From Methanobrevibacter ruminantium (GTDB lineage: Archaea; Methanobacteriota; Methanobacteria; Methanobacteriales; Methanobacteriaceae): DNA of 44,177 nucleotides. The stretch lies in NCBI RefSeq assembly GCF_016294135.1, contig NZ_JAEDCO010000011.1, positions 1 to 44,177 of the forward strand. The letters run 5' to 3'. The notes beneath the pieces were generated by a model. That model ran no database searches. It saw only the letters and a list, made by a program, of their open reading frames with translations, and was not told the DNA's origin. A program made the position numbers and the translations under genes. Below are positions 26,105 to 33,773 of the stretch, in pieces. Every line of letters begins with the position of its first letter. Position 1 is the first letter of the stretch.

Positions 26105-26533
26105 TTAAGATTCCTCTTCAATGTCACATGGCTTGATCCACTCTTCTTCACCTTTTACCAAGGTTTGAATTGCATCTATAATGCAATGTGGATTCCAGCC
26201 AACTACAGCATCGGCCTTTTCAACTATTTCTTCCACAACATATTCCACACCAAATGAGCGAACAAAAAGCAATGGAATATCATATTCCTGTGATTTATCA
26301 ATCAATTCATCACATATTTCCTTATTTTGATGATAAAGGCCATAAAGCAACACAATTATATCTATTTTTTCAAATAATTCATCATTCAACTCATCATCTT
26401 GAGTATTGTATTCATCCCATTTGAACTCCTTTTGACTGTTTATCCTTTCCTTGTAGAATTCATATTCATTGTAGGAATCAATCCCTTTGCTTATAAGAAG
26501 ATTATAAACCTTATTTTGACTTTCATTTGACAT
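26105..26533 (-). CDS. Orphan TIR-like (ThsB/MTH538-type) domain protein
   Basis: The protein has 142 residues from ATG 26533, preceded by GTGATTTTT. The C-terminal two thirds (DIIVLLYGLYHQNKEICDEL, YDIPLLFVRSFGVEYV, KADAVVGWNPHCIIDAIQTL) has the strand-helix order and the closing VGWNxxxIxxAI signature of the ThsB/DUF1863 TIR-like fold. The N-terminal region is divergent and lacks the usual ISHS-type first strand. No ThsA-like partner is nearby, so it should not be called a Thoeris system. The assignment rests on motif memory and needs structure comparison. A 19-bp palindrome shared with fdhD lies 82 bases upstream of its start. Confidence 0.45.
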   Translation of the reverse strand: MSNESQNKVYNLLISKGIDSYNEYEFYKERINSQKEFKWDEYNTQDDELNDELFEKIDIIVLLYGLYHQNKEICDELIDKSQEYDIPLLFVRSFGVEYVVEEIVEKADAVVGWNPHCIIDAIQTLVKGEEEWIKPCDIEEES

Positions 26534-26613
26534 AAAAATCACTTTTTAATTGAGTAATTAAAAATTAAAAATTAAAAATTAATATTTGGAAATAATTTTT
26601 ATAAATAATAAAA

Positions 26614-26632
26614 TTATAACAATAGTTATATT
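26614..26632 (-). promoter_or_regulatory. Palindromic operator candidate, copy B (before TIR-like gene)
   Basis: TTATAACAATAGTTATATT is identical over 19 bases to copy A at 27560-27578. The core is the inverted repeat TATAAC-AATA-GTTATA. It lies 82 bases upstream of ATG 26533, next to TATA-like sequence on the minus strand. Confidence 0.5.
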
Positions 26633-26657
26633 ATTGATTAAAAAAATATAAAAAGAA

Positions 26658-27488
26658 TCATTTATCCAAATTGATTCTTTCTGTTGCAGTGTAAAGGTTA
26701 AATCTGTCACCACGTACAAAACCAACCATAGTGATGTTTCCCTTTTCTGCAATGTCATAACCTGATCCTGCAGGAGCTGCATTTGAAACCAATATAGGAA
26801 TACCTACCCTAACGACTTTTATTAGCATATCTGCAGGCATTCTTCCACTATAGCACACATAACATTTGGATAAGTCAAATCCTGCTTTAGCTGCTGCACC
26901 GATTACCTTATCAACTGCCACATGCCGGCTTACATCTTCACGGGTAATGAACTGGTCCCCATAAACCAATTGTGCAACATGAACACTACCCGTCTCTTGC
27001 CAAATTTCCGCCTTAGCTGTGAGCCTTTTCATGTTTTCAATTATTTCAGTTGCATTTACTACCAAGTCAGATTCTATCGGTTCAATTGATTTAAGTTCAG
27101 TTCTCCATCCTCCCGCACTATCTGACATTACCCCCTGATATTCCAAAAGTCTGCAGGCACAGGCATGTTTAGCTCCGCCTTCCTTTTCCTGAACCAAATC
27201 ATCACTTTCAAGGTCCATTTCCGGAGTGTGCATATGGACAGTTTTGATGATTACCTTCTTGTCATCAACTTCAATGCTCTCAATCTCATCAACAGATTTT
27301 ACCAATCCATCACCTAAGCAATATCCGACGGCGAAATCATCCAAATCTGCAGGATATGTGGAAAATTTACGTGGCTGGAGGAAGTCTATATAGAAATATA
27401 TGTTTTCATCCTCAACAGTTTCTTCCTCAACATGCTCATACTTTCCATTTTCCCATCTGATTGCAGGGATTTTCTTAATGAACTCCAT
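26658..27488 (-). CDS. fdhD: Formate dehydrogenase accessory sulfurtransferase FdhD
   Basis: The protein has 276 residues from ATG 27488, which follows AGGTGAGG; the longer frame to 27506 starts with TTG and is not needed. FdhD moves sulfur from a cysteine desulfurase to the molybdenum or tungsten pterin cofactor, activating formate dehydrogenase. Family blocks are ACACRLLEY (cysteine pair), SVHVAQLVYGDQFITREDVS, RHVAVDKVIGAA, CYVCYSGRMPADML and VSNAAPAGSGYDIAEK. Its presence implies that the organism uses formate. It is transcribed alone, with a palindrome 73 bases upstream. Confidence 0.93.
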   Translation of the reverse strand: MEFIKKIPAIRWENGKYEHVEEETVEDENIYFYIDFLQPRKFSTYPADLDDFAVGYCLGDGLVKSVDEIESIEVDDKKVIIKTVHMHTPEMDLESDDLVQEKEGGAKHACACRLLEYQGVMSDSAGGWRTELKSIEPIESDLVVNATEIIENMKRLTAKAEIWQETGSVHVAQLVYGDQFITREDVSRHVAVDKVIGAAAKAGFDLSKCYVCYSGRMPADMLIKVVRVGIPILVSNAAPAGSGYDIAEKGNITMVGFVRGDRFNLYTATERINLDK

Positions 27489-27559
27489 ATTCCTCACCTT
27501 AAACAAATAAAATATAAATAATTATCTTAATTTCAGTTATTTTTTATTCCCAATATAAT

Positions 27560-27578
27560 TTATAACAATAGTTATATT
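27560..27578 (-). promoter_or_regulatory. Palindromic operator candidate, copy A (before fdhD)
   Basis: The sequence TTATAACAATAGTTATATT, with inverted repeat TATAAC-AATA-GTTATA, is placed 73 bases upstream of the fdhD ATG and overlaps or adjoins a TATA-like stretch (27552-27565). An exact copy lies before the TIR-like gene. Confidence 0.5.
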
Positions 27579-27590
27579 TATAAATTTATA

Positions 27591-28406
27591 TTAAATCTTA
27601 TTTAAAATGTCGAATGTTTCCTCTGCCTCTCTTTCACTTGCAATTCCAACAGTGACCATATCGGCAAAATCCAATGTATTCAGGAAATTGAAAGCCTCCT
27701 TCGGTCTTTGGATTCCGACAGCAAGAATCTTATTGATGATAATCTTCTTATCAATTTTATCAAGCATTCCTTTCAATTCATCCTGCTTATCAGACCTGAA
27801 ATCTGGAATGTCCATCATGTATCCAAGCTTGTTTACTGGAATCATATAGAAGTCAAAAAGGCTTTTATCTTCAAGAATAGGGGAATCAATTAGTTCTCCA
27901 CTTGTTTTGAATGGGAAAGATGTGATTATTCCTGCTGGAACACCTGCACCATTGATCTCATCCAATATCTCAGTTATGAAATCCCAATCATAGGTATCAA
28001 CCAAGAACTCATCAACAAGCATCACAGAGTTATCAAACTGTGCCAAATTTTCAATGTCTTCCTTCCAAGTAGCTTCCATCTTTGCCTGTTCATAATTAGG
28101 GAATACATAATCCATTTCTGTCTTTCCGATTGTGGAAACAGATTGCATTTCAACTCCATTGTCACAAGCTATTTTGAATGCCTTCAAGAGATTTTCCTTG
28201 TTTGCCAAGTTGATGGACTTTACACCACATTCATATGACTTTTCGATTATCTTGCTAACATTGTTTGGGTTTCTAAGCAAATCTAAATTATATAAGCGAG
28301 TCCTATGGCCAAAATAGGCATCAGCTAAAAATGGAGCATTTCCCAAAACTACACGAGGGATTGATTTTCCTTTAAATTCTAAATCTTCATTAAAAATAAT
28401 AAACAC
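27591..28406 (-). CDS. Conserved TIM-barrel-like protein of unknown function
   Basis: This 271-residue protein starts at GTG 28406, since no in-frame ATG occurs before the conserved region KSIPRVVLGNAPFLADAYFG. Alternating strands and helices (GVKSINLANKENLLKAFKIA, SVMLVDEFLVDTYDWDFITE, GVPAGIITSFPFKTSGELI, IINKILAVGIQRPKEAFNFL, ADMVTVGIASEREAEETF) indicate a TIM barrel of aldo-keto-reductase or aldolase-like type, but no catalytic signature was recognised. A TATA element centred at about 28440 puts the transcript start within roughly 10 bases of the GTG, so the mRNA may be nearly leaderless. It lies between fdhD and the radical SAM gene. Confidence 0.65.
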   Translation of the reverse strand: MFIIFNEDLEFKGKSIPRVVLGNAPFLADAYFGHRTRLYNLDLLRNPNNVSKIIEKSYECGVKSINLANKENLLKAFKIACDNGVEMQSVSTIGKTEMDYVFPNYEQAKMEATWKEDIENLAQFDNSVMLVDEFLVDTYDWDFITEILDEINGAGVPAGIITSFPFKTSGELIDSPILEDKSLFDFYMIPVNKLGYMMDIPDFRSDKQDELKGMLDKIDKKIIINKILAVGIQRPKEAFNFLNTLDFADMVTVGIASEREAEETFDILNKI

Positions 28407-28433
28407 GACCTAAATTGAAATTGAATAAAAATT

Positions 28434-28446
28434 TTTATAAATATAT
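28434..28446 (-). promoter_or_regulatory. TATA box of the TIM-barrel-like gene
   Basis: The complement contains TATATTTATAAA centred at about 28440, some 34 bases before GTG 28406. The predicted leader is very short and there is no good ribosome binding site. Confidence 0.4.
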
Positions 28447-28584
28447 GATTTCATTAATTCTAAAATAATTTTAAATCTAAATAAAAATTTAATTTAAATA
28501 ATTATTATATTTATCGAAAAATAGTTAAAAATAGAGAAAAAATAGATTAAAAAAAGAAAAGGATAATAAGTTAAAAAGTTGAAA

Positions 28585-29682
28585 TCATTCATTTAAAATT
28601 CTTTCCACTTCATCCTTGTGTTCAAACAATACACAGCCTCCTTCATGGTCATCCAAAAGGATACCACCATCACGAAGAGACTTGAACAATTTGGAATCCA
28701 ATGCTTCAAGAAGAGAGGAATCTCTAACATTAATATCAGAATACGGTGAAGCAGGACACGGTTCAGCACCACCATGGGAATTTATATGGAAAAATCCTCT
28801 TCCTGCTGCTAAACAGCCTCCAGAGGTCTTTTCATCGCCAGGAAATGATAAGAACAACATATCATCATACTCTTTTCTAAGAAGTTCAAGCTCATCCAAT
28901 AGCAAATCTCTCTCATCATCACCAGGAGCAAGTTCTATTGTTTCCTCATTTACTGGAACATATTCAATGAAAAATATCACTTTGCATCCAAAATCCCTTA
29001 GCTGATTGATATAATCCCTTGAGAGCAAATTGGATAGATTGCCTTTTGTAAAGGTAAGAGAAGACCCAAATATAAGATTGTTCTTTCTCATCAATTCCAT
29101 TGAATTCAATAGCTGATTGTAAACTCCTTCTCCTCTTCTTAGATCAGTTATCTCTTCGTCTCCTTCAATGGAAAATATAGGAACAAGATTTCTGTTTCCA
29201 TCAAATAATCTTAAATAATCATTATTCAACAATGTCCCATTTGTAAATATTGGGAATAGAATCTCTGGAAAATTGCTTGCTTTTATGATAACATCCTCTC
29301 TTATCATTGGCTCTCCGCCAGCAAGAACAATAAAGCTAATTCCAAGGTCTTTTGCTTGAGCGAAGATATCTTCCCATTCATCACCACTTAATTGGTTTAA
29401 AGGTTCATCATCATTGCATGCATCATTCGCTCTTGAATAGCATCCAGTGCAATGCAAATTGCAACTGCTTGTAATGCTTGCAATTAAGAAAATAGGAATA
29501 TGCTTACCATCCTTGCTATAGCTATCTCTAATTGCAGTAGCCTTTCTTGTATGCTTTGCAAACTTAGCAAGAAACAAGCTTTCCTTAGGATTCCTGAAAG
29601 TAGCTTTAATCGCGTCCTTAACAATTATTTCTGCTCCTTCAGCAAGATATTCCTCTAAATTAAAATTATCCTCAACCATCAT
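28585..29682 (-). CDS. Radical SAM protein with C-terminal cysteine cluster
   Basis: The protein has 365 residues from the first of two adjacent ATGs (29682), with AAGGTGA as ribosome binding site; the start overlaps the TetR stop by 4 bases. The radical SAM cluster motif is C74-x3-C78-x2-C81 (SSCNLHCTGCYS), followed by the SAM-binding FIVLAGGEPMIREDV. The C-terminal third has further cysteines (GGCLAAGRGFFHINSHGGAE, PCPASPYSD, GGCVLFEHKDEV) that could bind a SPASM-type extra cluster. Such proteins modify peptides or cofactors. No obvious precursor peptide lies beside it. Its coupling to a TetR repressor suggests an inducible function. Confidence 0.85.
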   Translation of the reverse strand: MMVEDNFNLEEYLAEGAEIIVKDAIKATFRNPKESLFLAKFAKHTRKATAIRDSYSKDGKHIPIFLIASITSSCNLHCTGCYSRANDACNDDEPLNQLSGDEWEDIFAQAKDLGISFIVLAGGEPMIREDVIIKASNFPEILFPIFTNGTLLNNDYLRLFDGNRNLVPIFSIEGDEEITDLRRGEGVYNQLLNSMELMRKNNLIFGSSLTFTKGNLSNLLSRDYINQLRDFGCKVIFFIEYVPVNEETIELAPGDDERDLLLDELELLRKEYDDMLFLSFPGDEKTSGGCLAAGRGFFHINSHGGAEPCPASPYSDINVRDSSLLEALDSKLFKSLRDGGILLDDHEGGCVLFEHKDEVERILNE

Positions 29683-30305
29683 TTCACCTTCACACAATCC
29701 AATAGGAAGTTTGCATGCTCTTCCGCTTCCTCAAAGAAATTTTCTAATGTACTTTCTGGAATGTCATCATATTTTGCACATATTTCAAGAAGCAAATAAA
29801 TTGGAAAACTATAATATTCCTTAGCCAAAAGTTCAGGATTGCAATCTTCTCTAATAATACCATTTTCCTTTAAGATACTGAAGAATCCTTTCCAAAATAT
29901 CAATGGCTTGACAAGAATCTCATTCTGGAAAAAGAGCCTTATCTTATCATTATGATTCATCTGTATAAAGATCAATTTCCAAATCTTTAGATTTCTCTCC
30001 TCACTGAACATTACCTTGATGGCTTCAGAACCCCTATGATAGAACAGTTCCGGGTTTTTGATTAAAATTTCATTGTCTGCAGTCAAGTTCAAGTCTCCAT
30101 TATTCAGCAATTCATCATATTCAAAAAGGTTTCTTAAGTAATTAAATATATCCATTAATATCGCTTCTTTAGATGAATAGTGACTGTATATTGAACTTTT
30201 CCTAATACCCACTTCATCTGCAATCTCTCTAAGTGAAACAGAATCATACCCTTTTTTTGAAAACAGATCTAAAGACACATCAAATATCTTTTCTTTAGTG
30301 TTCAT
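29679..30305 (-). CDS. TetR/AcrR-family transcriptional repressor
   Basis: This 208-residue regulator has an N-terminal TetR helix-turn-helix (residues about 5-50: IFDVSLDLFSKKGYDSVSLR, EIADEVGIRKSSIYSHYSSK). The C-terminal ligand domain is helical and unassigned. The gene overlaps the radical SAM gene by 4 bases (ATGA). A perfect palindrome CTACCG-TT-CGGTAG lies 10 bases upstream of its start, next to the TATA box, so it probably represses its own operon and releases it when a ligand binds. Confidence 0.92.
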   Translation of the reverse strand: MNTKEKIFDVSLDLFSKKGYDSVSLREIADEVGIRKSSIYSHYSSKEAILMDIFNYLRNLFEYDELLNNGDLNLTADNEILIKNPELFYHRGSEAIKVMFSEERNLKIWKLIFIQMNHNDKIRLFFQNEILVKPLIFWKGFFSILKENGIIREDCNPELLAKEYYSFPIYLLLEICAKYDDIPESTLENFFEEAEEHANFLLDCVKVK

Positions 30306-30314
30306 ATTACCTAC

Positions 30315-30328
30315 CTACCGTTCGGTAG
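30315..30328 (-). promoter_or_regulatory. TetR-type operator and promoter
   Basis: The inverted repeat CTACCG-TT-CGGTAG lies between a TATA element (complement of about 30329-30340, ATAATATATAA) and the TetR start codon. It covers the predicted transcription start, the expected place for autorepression. Confidence 0.75.
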
Positions 30329-30396
30329 TTATATATTATGAAGTGATTACTTATAAAGTTAATGATTTAAAAAAAGCTTTAAGAAAAGATGAAAAA

Positions 30397-30480
30397 AGTT
30401 AAAGAATTATAAAAAATAGTTAAATAATTATAGAAAATAGTTAAATAATTATAGAAAATAGTTAAAGAATTTTAAAAAAT
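30397..30480. repeat. Four 21-bp tandem repeats
   Basis: The unit is about AGTTAAATAATTATAGAAAA plus T, repeated at 30397, 30418, 30439 and 30460; the middle two units are identical. It lies immediately after the YbjQ-family stop codon. On that strand it gives regularly spaced T-runs, so it may serve as a multi-step terminator; a 21-bp period also equals two helical turns. Confidence 0.75.
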
Positions 30481-30497
30481 AAAAAGATAAAAGAGAA

Positions 30498-30839
30498 TTA
30501 ATCCTCTTTTTCAATTACAACAGCAGTACCATATGCTAAAACTTCTTGCATGTTTTGGGAAATGCTGTCTGAATCCATCCTCATGGTGATGATTGCATTT
30601 GCACCTAATTCCTTAGCGTGTTGAATGCAACGATTAATTGATTCATCTCTGGACTCTTCCATCATTGAAACGTATTGCTTGATTTCTCCACCTAACAATC
30701 CTTTTAATCCTGCACCAATGTCTCCACCAATACCACGTGCACGTACGGTCAAGCCGTATACGAATCCTTTTTCTTCTACAATTTTGTATCCAGGAATATG
30801 ATCTGAACTTGCAATTGGAAATTCTTCAATACTTACCAT
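30498..30839 (-). CDS. YbjQ/UPF0145 (DUF74) family protein
   Basis: The protein has 113 residues from ATG 30839; the ORF can extend 4 codons to a GTG, but GAGGTTAAAA fits as ribosome binding site for the ATG. The fold is recognisable from FPIASSDHIPGYKIVEEKGF, RARGIGGDIGAGLKGLLGGE, CIQHAKELGANAIITMRMDS and VLAYGTAVVIE, typical of this small pentameric family of unproven function (sometimes called heavy-metal-binding). An inverted repeat TTAAC-CTAA-GTTAA at 30866-30879 overlaps its promoter region. Confidence 0.88.
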   Translation of the reverse strand: MVSIEEFPIASSDHIPGYKIVEEKGFVYGLTVRARGIGGDIGAGLKGLLGGEIKQYVSMMEESRDESINRCIQHAKELGANAIITMRMDSDSISQNMQEVLAYGTAVVIEKED

Positions 30840-30865
30840 TTTTAACCTCACATTTTTTTCTAGAA

Positions 30866-30890
30866 TTAACCTAAGTTAACTATAATAATA
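30866..30890 (-). promoter_or_regulatory. Promoter and inverted repeat of the YbjQ-family gene
   Basis: The TATA element (complement of about 30877-30890, TCTATATTATTATA) is about 44 bases upstream of the ATG. TTAAC-CTAA-GTTAA (30866-30879) touches its downstream edge and could bind a repressor. Confidence 0.4.
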
Positions 30891-31206
30891 TAGAGTCATT
30901 AAATATATAAATCTTATTAAATGAAATTTGAATGCTGAGATTTGAAGTAAATTAAAATGAATGAAAAAACACATGAATAATTGGAAAAAATACAAATGAA
31001 AATGAACCTAGTTTACAAATGTTTTAAATATTATGTAAACAATACATAATATATTATAAGGTACTTCGTATGAATTCCCATAAAATAAATTATCCAAAAA
31101 CTAGATTTACTATATATACGAAGTACCTTTATAATTATCATTAATTTTAATCTCAATCAATATATTAAAATTACATAATTTATTTCAAATAAAAAACGGT
31201 GAAATA
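30891..31206. other. Intergenic region upstream of serA
   Basis: Apart from the inverted repeats at 31058-31129 and candidate TATA boxes (about 31046-31056, 31110-31118 and 31158-31170), I see no gene. The serA ribosome binding site is GGTGA four bases before ATG 31207. Confidence 0.5.
31058..31129. promoter_or_regulatory. Perfect 14-bp inverted repeats flanking 44 bp, before serA
   Basis: AAGGTACTTCGTAT (31058-31071) and its exact complement ATACGAAGTACCTT (31116-31129) enclose 44 bases. Each arm abuts a TATA-like run and itself contains the near-palindrome TACTTCGTA. A pair of operator sites around the serA promoter is the simplest reading. Confidence 0.55.
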
Positions 31207-32781
31207 ATGAAGGCATTAGTCGCAGATGCAATAAATGAAAAAGGTATTGAAAACTTAAAAGAAGTTTGTGAAGTTGTAGTGGATACTAGCATCACACCTG
31301 AAGAGTTACTTGAAACCATTGGTGAATATGATGCTATCCTTATAAGAAGCAGAACCAAATTGCCTGCTGAAGTCATTGAAAAGGCAGACAATCTTAAGAT
31401 CATTGCAAGAGCAGGTGTAGGTGTAGACAACGTTGATGTGAATGCAGCTACCCAAAAAGGTATTATGGTAGTAAATGCGCCTGAATCTACTTCTATCACT
31501 GTAGCAGAACACACAATGGGGCTCATCTTAAGCACCATCCGTAAAATAGCTATTGCTGATAAATCAACCAAAGCTGGAAAATGGGAGAAAAAAGCATTTA
31601 TGGGTATGGAACTTAGAAACAAGACCCTTGGTGTAATCGGTATGGGAAGAATCGGATCCCAAGTTGTAAACAGATGTAAGGCATTTGAAATGGATGCCAT
31701 TGCATACGACCCATATTTACCTCCTGAAGTAGCTAAAAACATGGGCGTTGAATTATACGAAAACATTGAAGATGTATTAACCAGAGCAGATGTAATTACC
31801 ATTCACGTTCCACTCACTCCTGAAACTGAACACTCAATTTCAACTGAACAATTCAAGATGATGAAAGACACTGCACTTATCTTTAACTGTGCACGTGGAG
31901 GAATCATTGACGAAGATGCATTATATGATGCATTGGTAAATGGAGAAATCCTCGGAGCAGGTCTTGACGTATATGAAGAGGAACCTGCAAAAGAAAACAA
32001 ATTGTTCGAATTGGACAATATCGTATGTACTCCTCACATTGCAGCATCCACTAAAGAGGCTCAAAGGGATGCAGCTATCATCGTAGCAAATGAAGTAATT
32101 ACCTTATTCAAGGGGGGCATGCCTAAAAACGTAATCAACATGCCTCGTATGAACAACAGCGAATTTGAAGAAACCAACAATTACCTAGAGCTTTGTGAAA
32201 AATTAGGAAGCTTCATTTCACAATCTGCAAGCAGCCCTATCAAAAAATTGGAAATCACTTACAAAGGTGAAATCGCTAAAGTTCCAAATAGGGAATTGTT
32301 CACAAGAACCATCTTGCAAGGTATCTTAAACCCAATTACTGAAACTGCAGTTAATGCTGTAAACGCAACCTCTGTTGCAAAAGCAAGAGGAATCAGCATC
32401 ACTGAAGCTGTAAGCGATGACAGCGAAGGATACGAAACCATGATTAAGGTTACTGCAAAAACCAAAGCAGGCCAAATGTCTGCAGACGGTACCTACTTGC
32501 ACGAACCTAAGATCATTAAGGTCAATGGCTACTGGGTAGATGTAAAACCTGAAGGAAACATGTTTATTGCAAAATACAAAGACATTCCTGGAAGTATCGG
32601 TGCAATCGGTACTAAGTTTGGTGAACAGAACATCAACATTGGTATCATGCAAGTTGGAAGAGACTCCTCTGGCGGAGAAGCTATTATGATTCTCACTTTA
32701 GATGAGCCTGCTACCAAAGAAGCTGTTGAAGAGATTAAACAATTAGAAAACGTTTATGATGCAACCAGCTTAATTCTTTAA
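31207..32781 (+). CDS. serA: D-3-phosphoglycerate dehydrogenase
   Basis: This 524-residue enzyme oxidises 3-phosphoglycerate to 3-phosphohydroxypyruvate, the first step of serine synthesis. The NAD-binding loop GVIGMGRIGSQV and the catalytic Arg (NCARGGIIDEDAL), Glu (DVYEEEPA) and His (CTPHIAAST) are all present. The long C-terminus, with an intervening substrate-binding domain and a final ACT domain (YKDIPGSIGAIGTKFGEQNI, NIGIMQVGR), is the type 1 form, so serine feedback is possible. It is monocistronic, with a hairpin terminator directly after the gene and paired inverted repeats upstream. Confidence 0.97.
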   Translation: MKALVADAINEKGIENLKEVCEVVVDTSITPEELLETIGEYDAILIRSRTKLPAEVIEKADNLKIIARAGVGVDNVDVNAATQKGIMVVNAPESTSITVAEHTMGLILSTIRKIAIADKSTKAGKWEKKAFMGMELRNKTLGVIGMGRIGSQVVNRCKAFEMDAIAYDPYLPPEVAKNMGVELYENIEDVLTRADVITIHVPLTPETEHSISTEQFKMMKDTALIFNCARGGIIDEDALYDALVNGEILGAGLDVYEEEPAKENKLFELDNIVCTPHIAASTKEAQRDAAIIVANEVITLFKGGMPKNVINMPRMNNSEFEETNNYLELCEKLGSFISQSASSPIKKLEITYKGEIAKVPNRELFTRTILQGILNPITETAVNAVNATSVAKARGISITEAVSDDSEGYETMIKVTAKTKAGQMSADGTYLHEPKIIKVNGYWVDVKPEGNMFIAKYKDIPGSIGAIGTKFGEQNINIGIMQVGRDSSGGEAIMILTLDEPATKEAVEEIKQLENVYDATSLIL

Positions 32782-32804
32782 GTGGAATGTTAAAAAACAG
32801 TTTA

Positions 32805-32850
32805 ATTAGAATTCATTGAATTCTAATCTTTTTTTCTTTTTTTCTTTTTT
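32805..32850 (+). terminator. Hairpin plus T-run terminator after serA
   Basis: ATTAGAATTC (32805-32814) and GAATTCTAAT (32818-32827) form a perfect 10-bp stem with a 3-base loop, followed by CTTTTTTTCTTTTTTTC. It sits 24 bases after the serA stop. Confidence 0.8.
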
Positions 32851-32941
32851 TAAATTTTAGAAATAGCAAATATAATCTTATTCTCTTTTTAAAAAAAAAA
32901 CTAATGAATTGGAGACAAAATATTCTTTTTTTAACTTGGAT

Positions 32942-33727
32942 TTACTCATCCTCATCTTCGAGGAATTTATTTGAAACTCCTTTTAAAATAGGCTTTCCAT
33001 CTCTAAATTCAATGACAAGACCTAATTTAGGACTTTGACCATTGATTCTCTCTCCACCTATTTCAACAACAGTTGGATTCAAGTCAATAGCTCCCAAATC
33101 CTCATCGGATATGTTATATGGATCATAAGATTCGTCAAATTCATGAGAATACTTATTGGTCTTTTCCTTATCATCATCAAAATATGACAAGTCCTTATCC
33201 AAATCAAAGAATGAAGGACTTAGATCCTCACCATCCATTTCATCAATTTCCTCTTTGATTTGCTTTAAGTCCTCAAGCATCAAATCCTTATTCTCATCCC
33301 TAAAGTTTCCAACTTCAAATCCAACTGGCTCTCCATAAGCATTATAAGCTTTCATAGTCTCTAAGCTGTACGGTTCACAGACAATAATATGGAATGGCCC
33401 ATGCTTTGAAAATGTCATTAAATCTGCATGTGACGGATTTGCATTGTTTCCTGGATGGGAATGTACAGAACCCCATTTTTTCTGATTAGGTGGAATCATC
33501 CAATCGTTAAAGCTTGCGCTTGTATGGGACCTTTCACCAGGCAGGAACAAAAGTCCAGTGATATATAGAACATTATCCTTAACGTGTCCATCAAGCATGG
33601 CTAAAAATTCATTGGGATATGATTTTTTAGAATAGAACACTACAGAATCGATCACTCCCTGGTCTACACAGACCTTCTTGAATTGATTTCTCCGGTTCAT
33701 TTTTGAGACTAAATCTTCAAATCCCAT
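32942..33727 (-). CDS. JAMM/MPN-domain metalloprotease-like protein
   Basis: In this 261-residue protein, residues about 20-130 form a JAMM (Mov34/MPN/PAD-1) domain. It has the upstream Glu in YPNEFLAMLDGHV and the zinc motif HSHPGNNANPSHAD, which exactly matches HxH-x7-Sxx-D. Archaeal JAMM enzymes remove ubiquitin-like SAMP tags or trim sulfur-carrier precursors. The region after the domain is very acidic (Asp/Glu-rich, about residues 140-205) and ends in a small basic/hydrophobic segment (GERINGQSPKLGLVIEFRDG) that looks like a separate beta unit. No ubiquitin-like or E1-like gene is adjacent. It starts 46 bases upstream of... the thg1 side of the locus lies behind it, so both may share a transcript. 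Confidence 0.85.
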   Translation of the reverse strand: MGFEDLVSKMNRRNQFKKVCVDQGVIDSVVFYSKKSYPNEFLAMLDGHVKDNVLYITGLLFLPGERSHTSASFNDWMIPPNQKKWGSVHSHPGNNANPSHADLMTFSKHGPFHIIVCEPYSLETMKAYNAYGEPVGFEVGNFRDENKDLMLEDLKQIKEEIDEMDGEDLSPSFFDLDKDLSYFDDDKEKTNKYSHEFDESYDPYNISDEDLGAIDLNPTVVEIGGERINGQSPKLGLVIEFRDGKPILKGVSNKFLEDEDE

Positions 33728-33773
33728 AATATCACTTTTAAAAATAAAAAATAGTTAGCATAATAATTGAAAG

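Noticed and set aside
26105..26533. Thoeris defence system
   Set aside because: Only a ThsB-like domain is present, the N-terminal motif is not typical and no ThsA homologue is nearby.
31058..31129. Hairpin before serA as a terminator
   Set aside because: The 44-base loop is too large and no T-run follows either arm; paired binding sites fit better.
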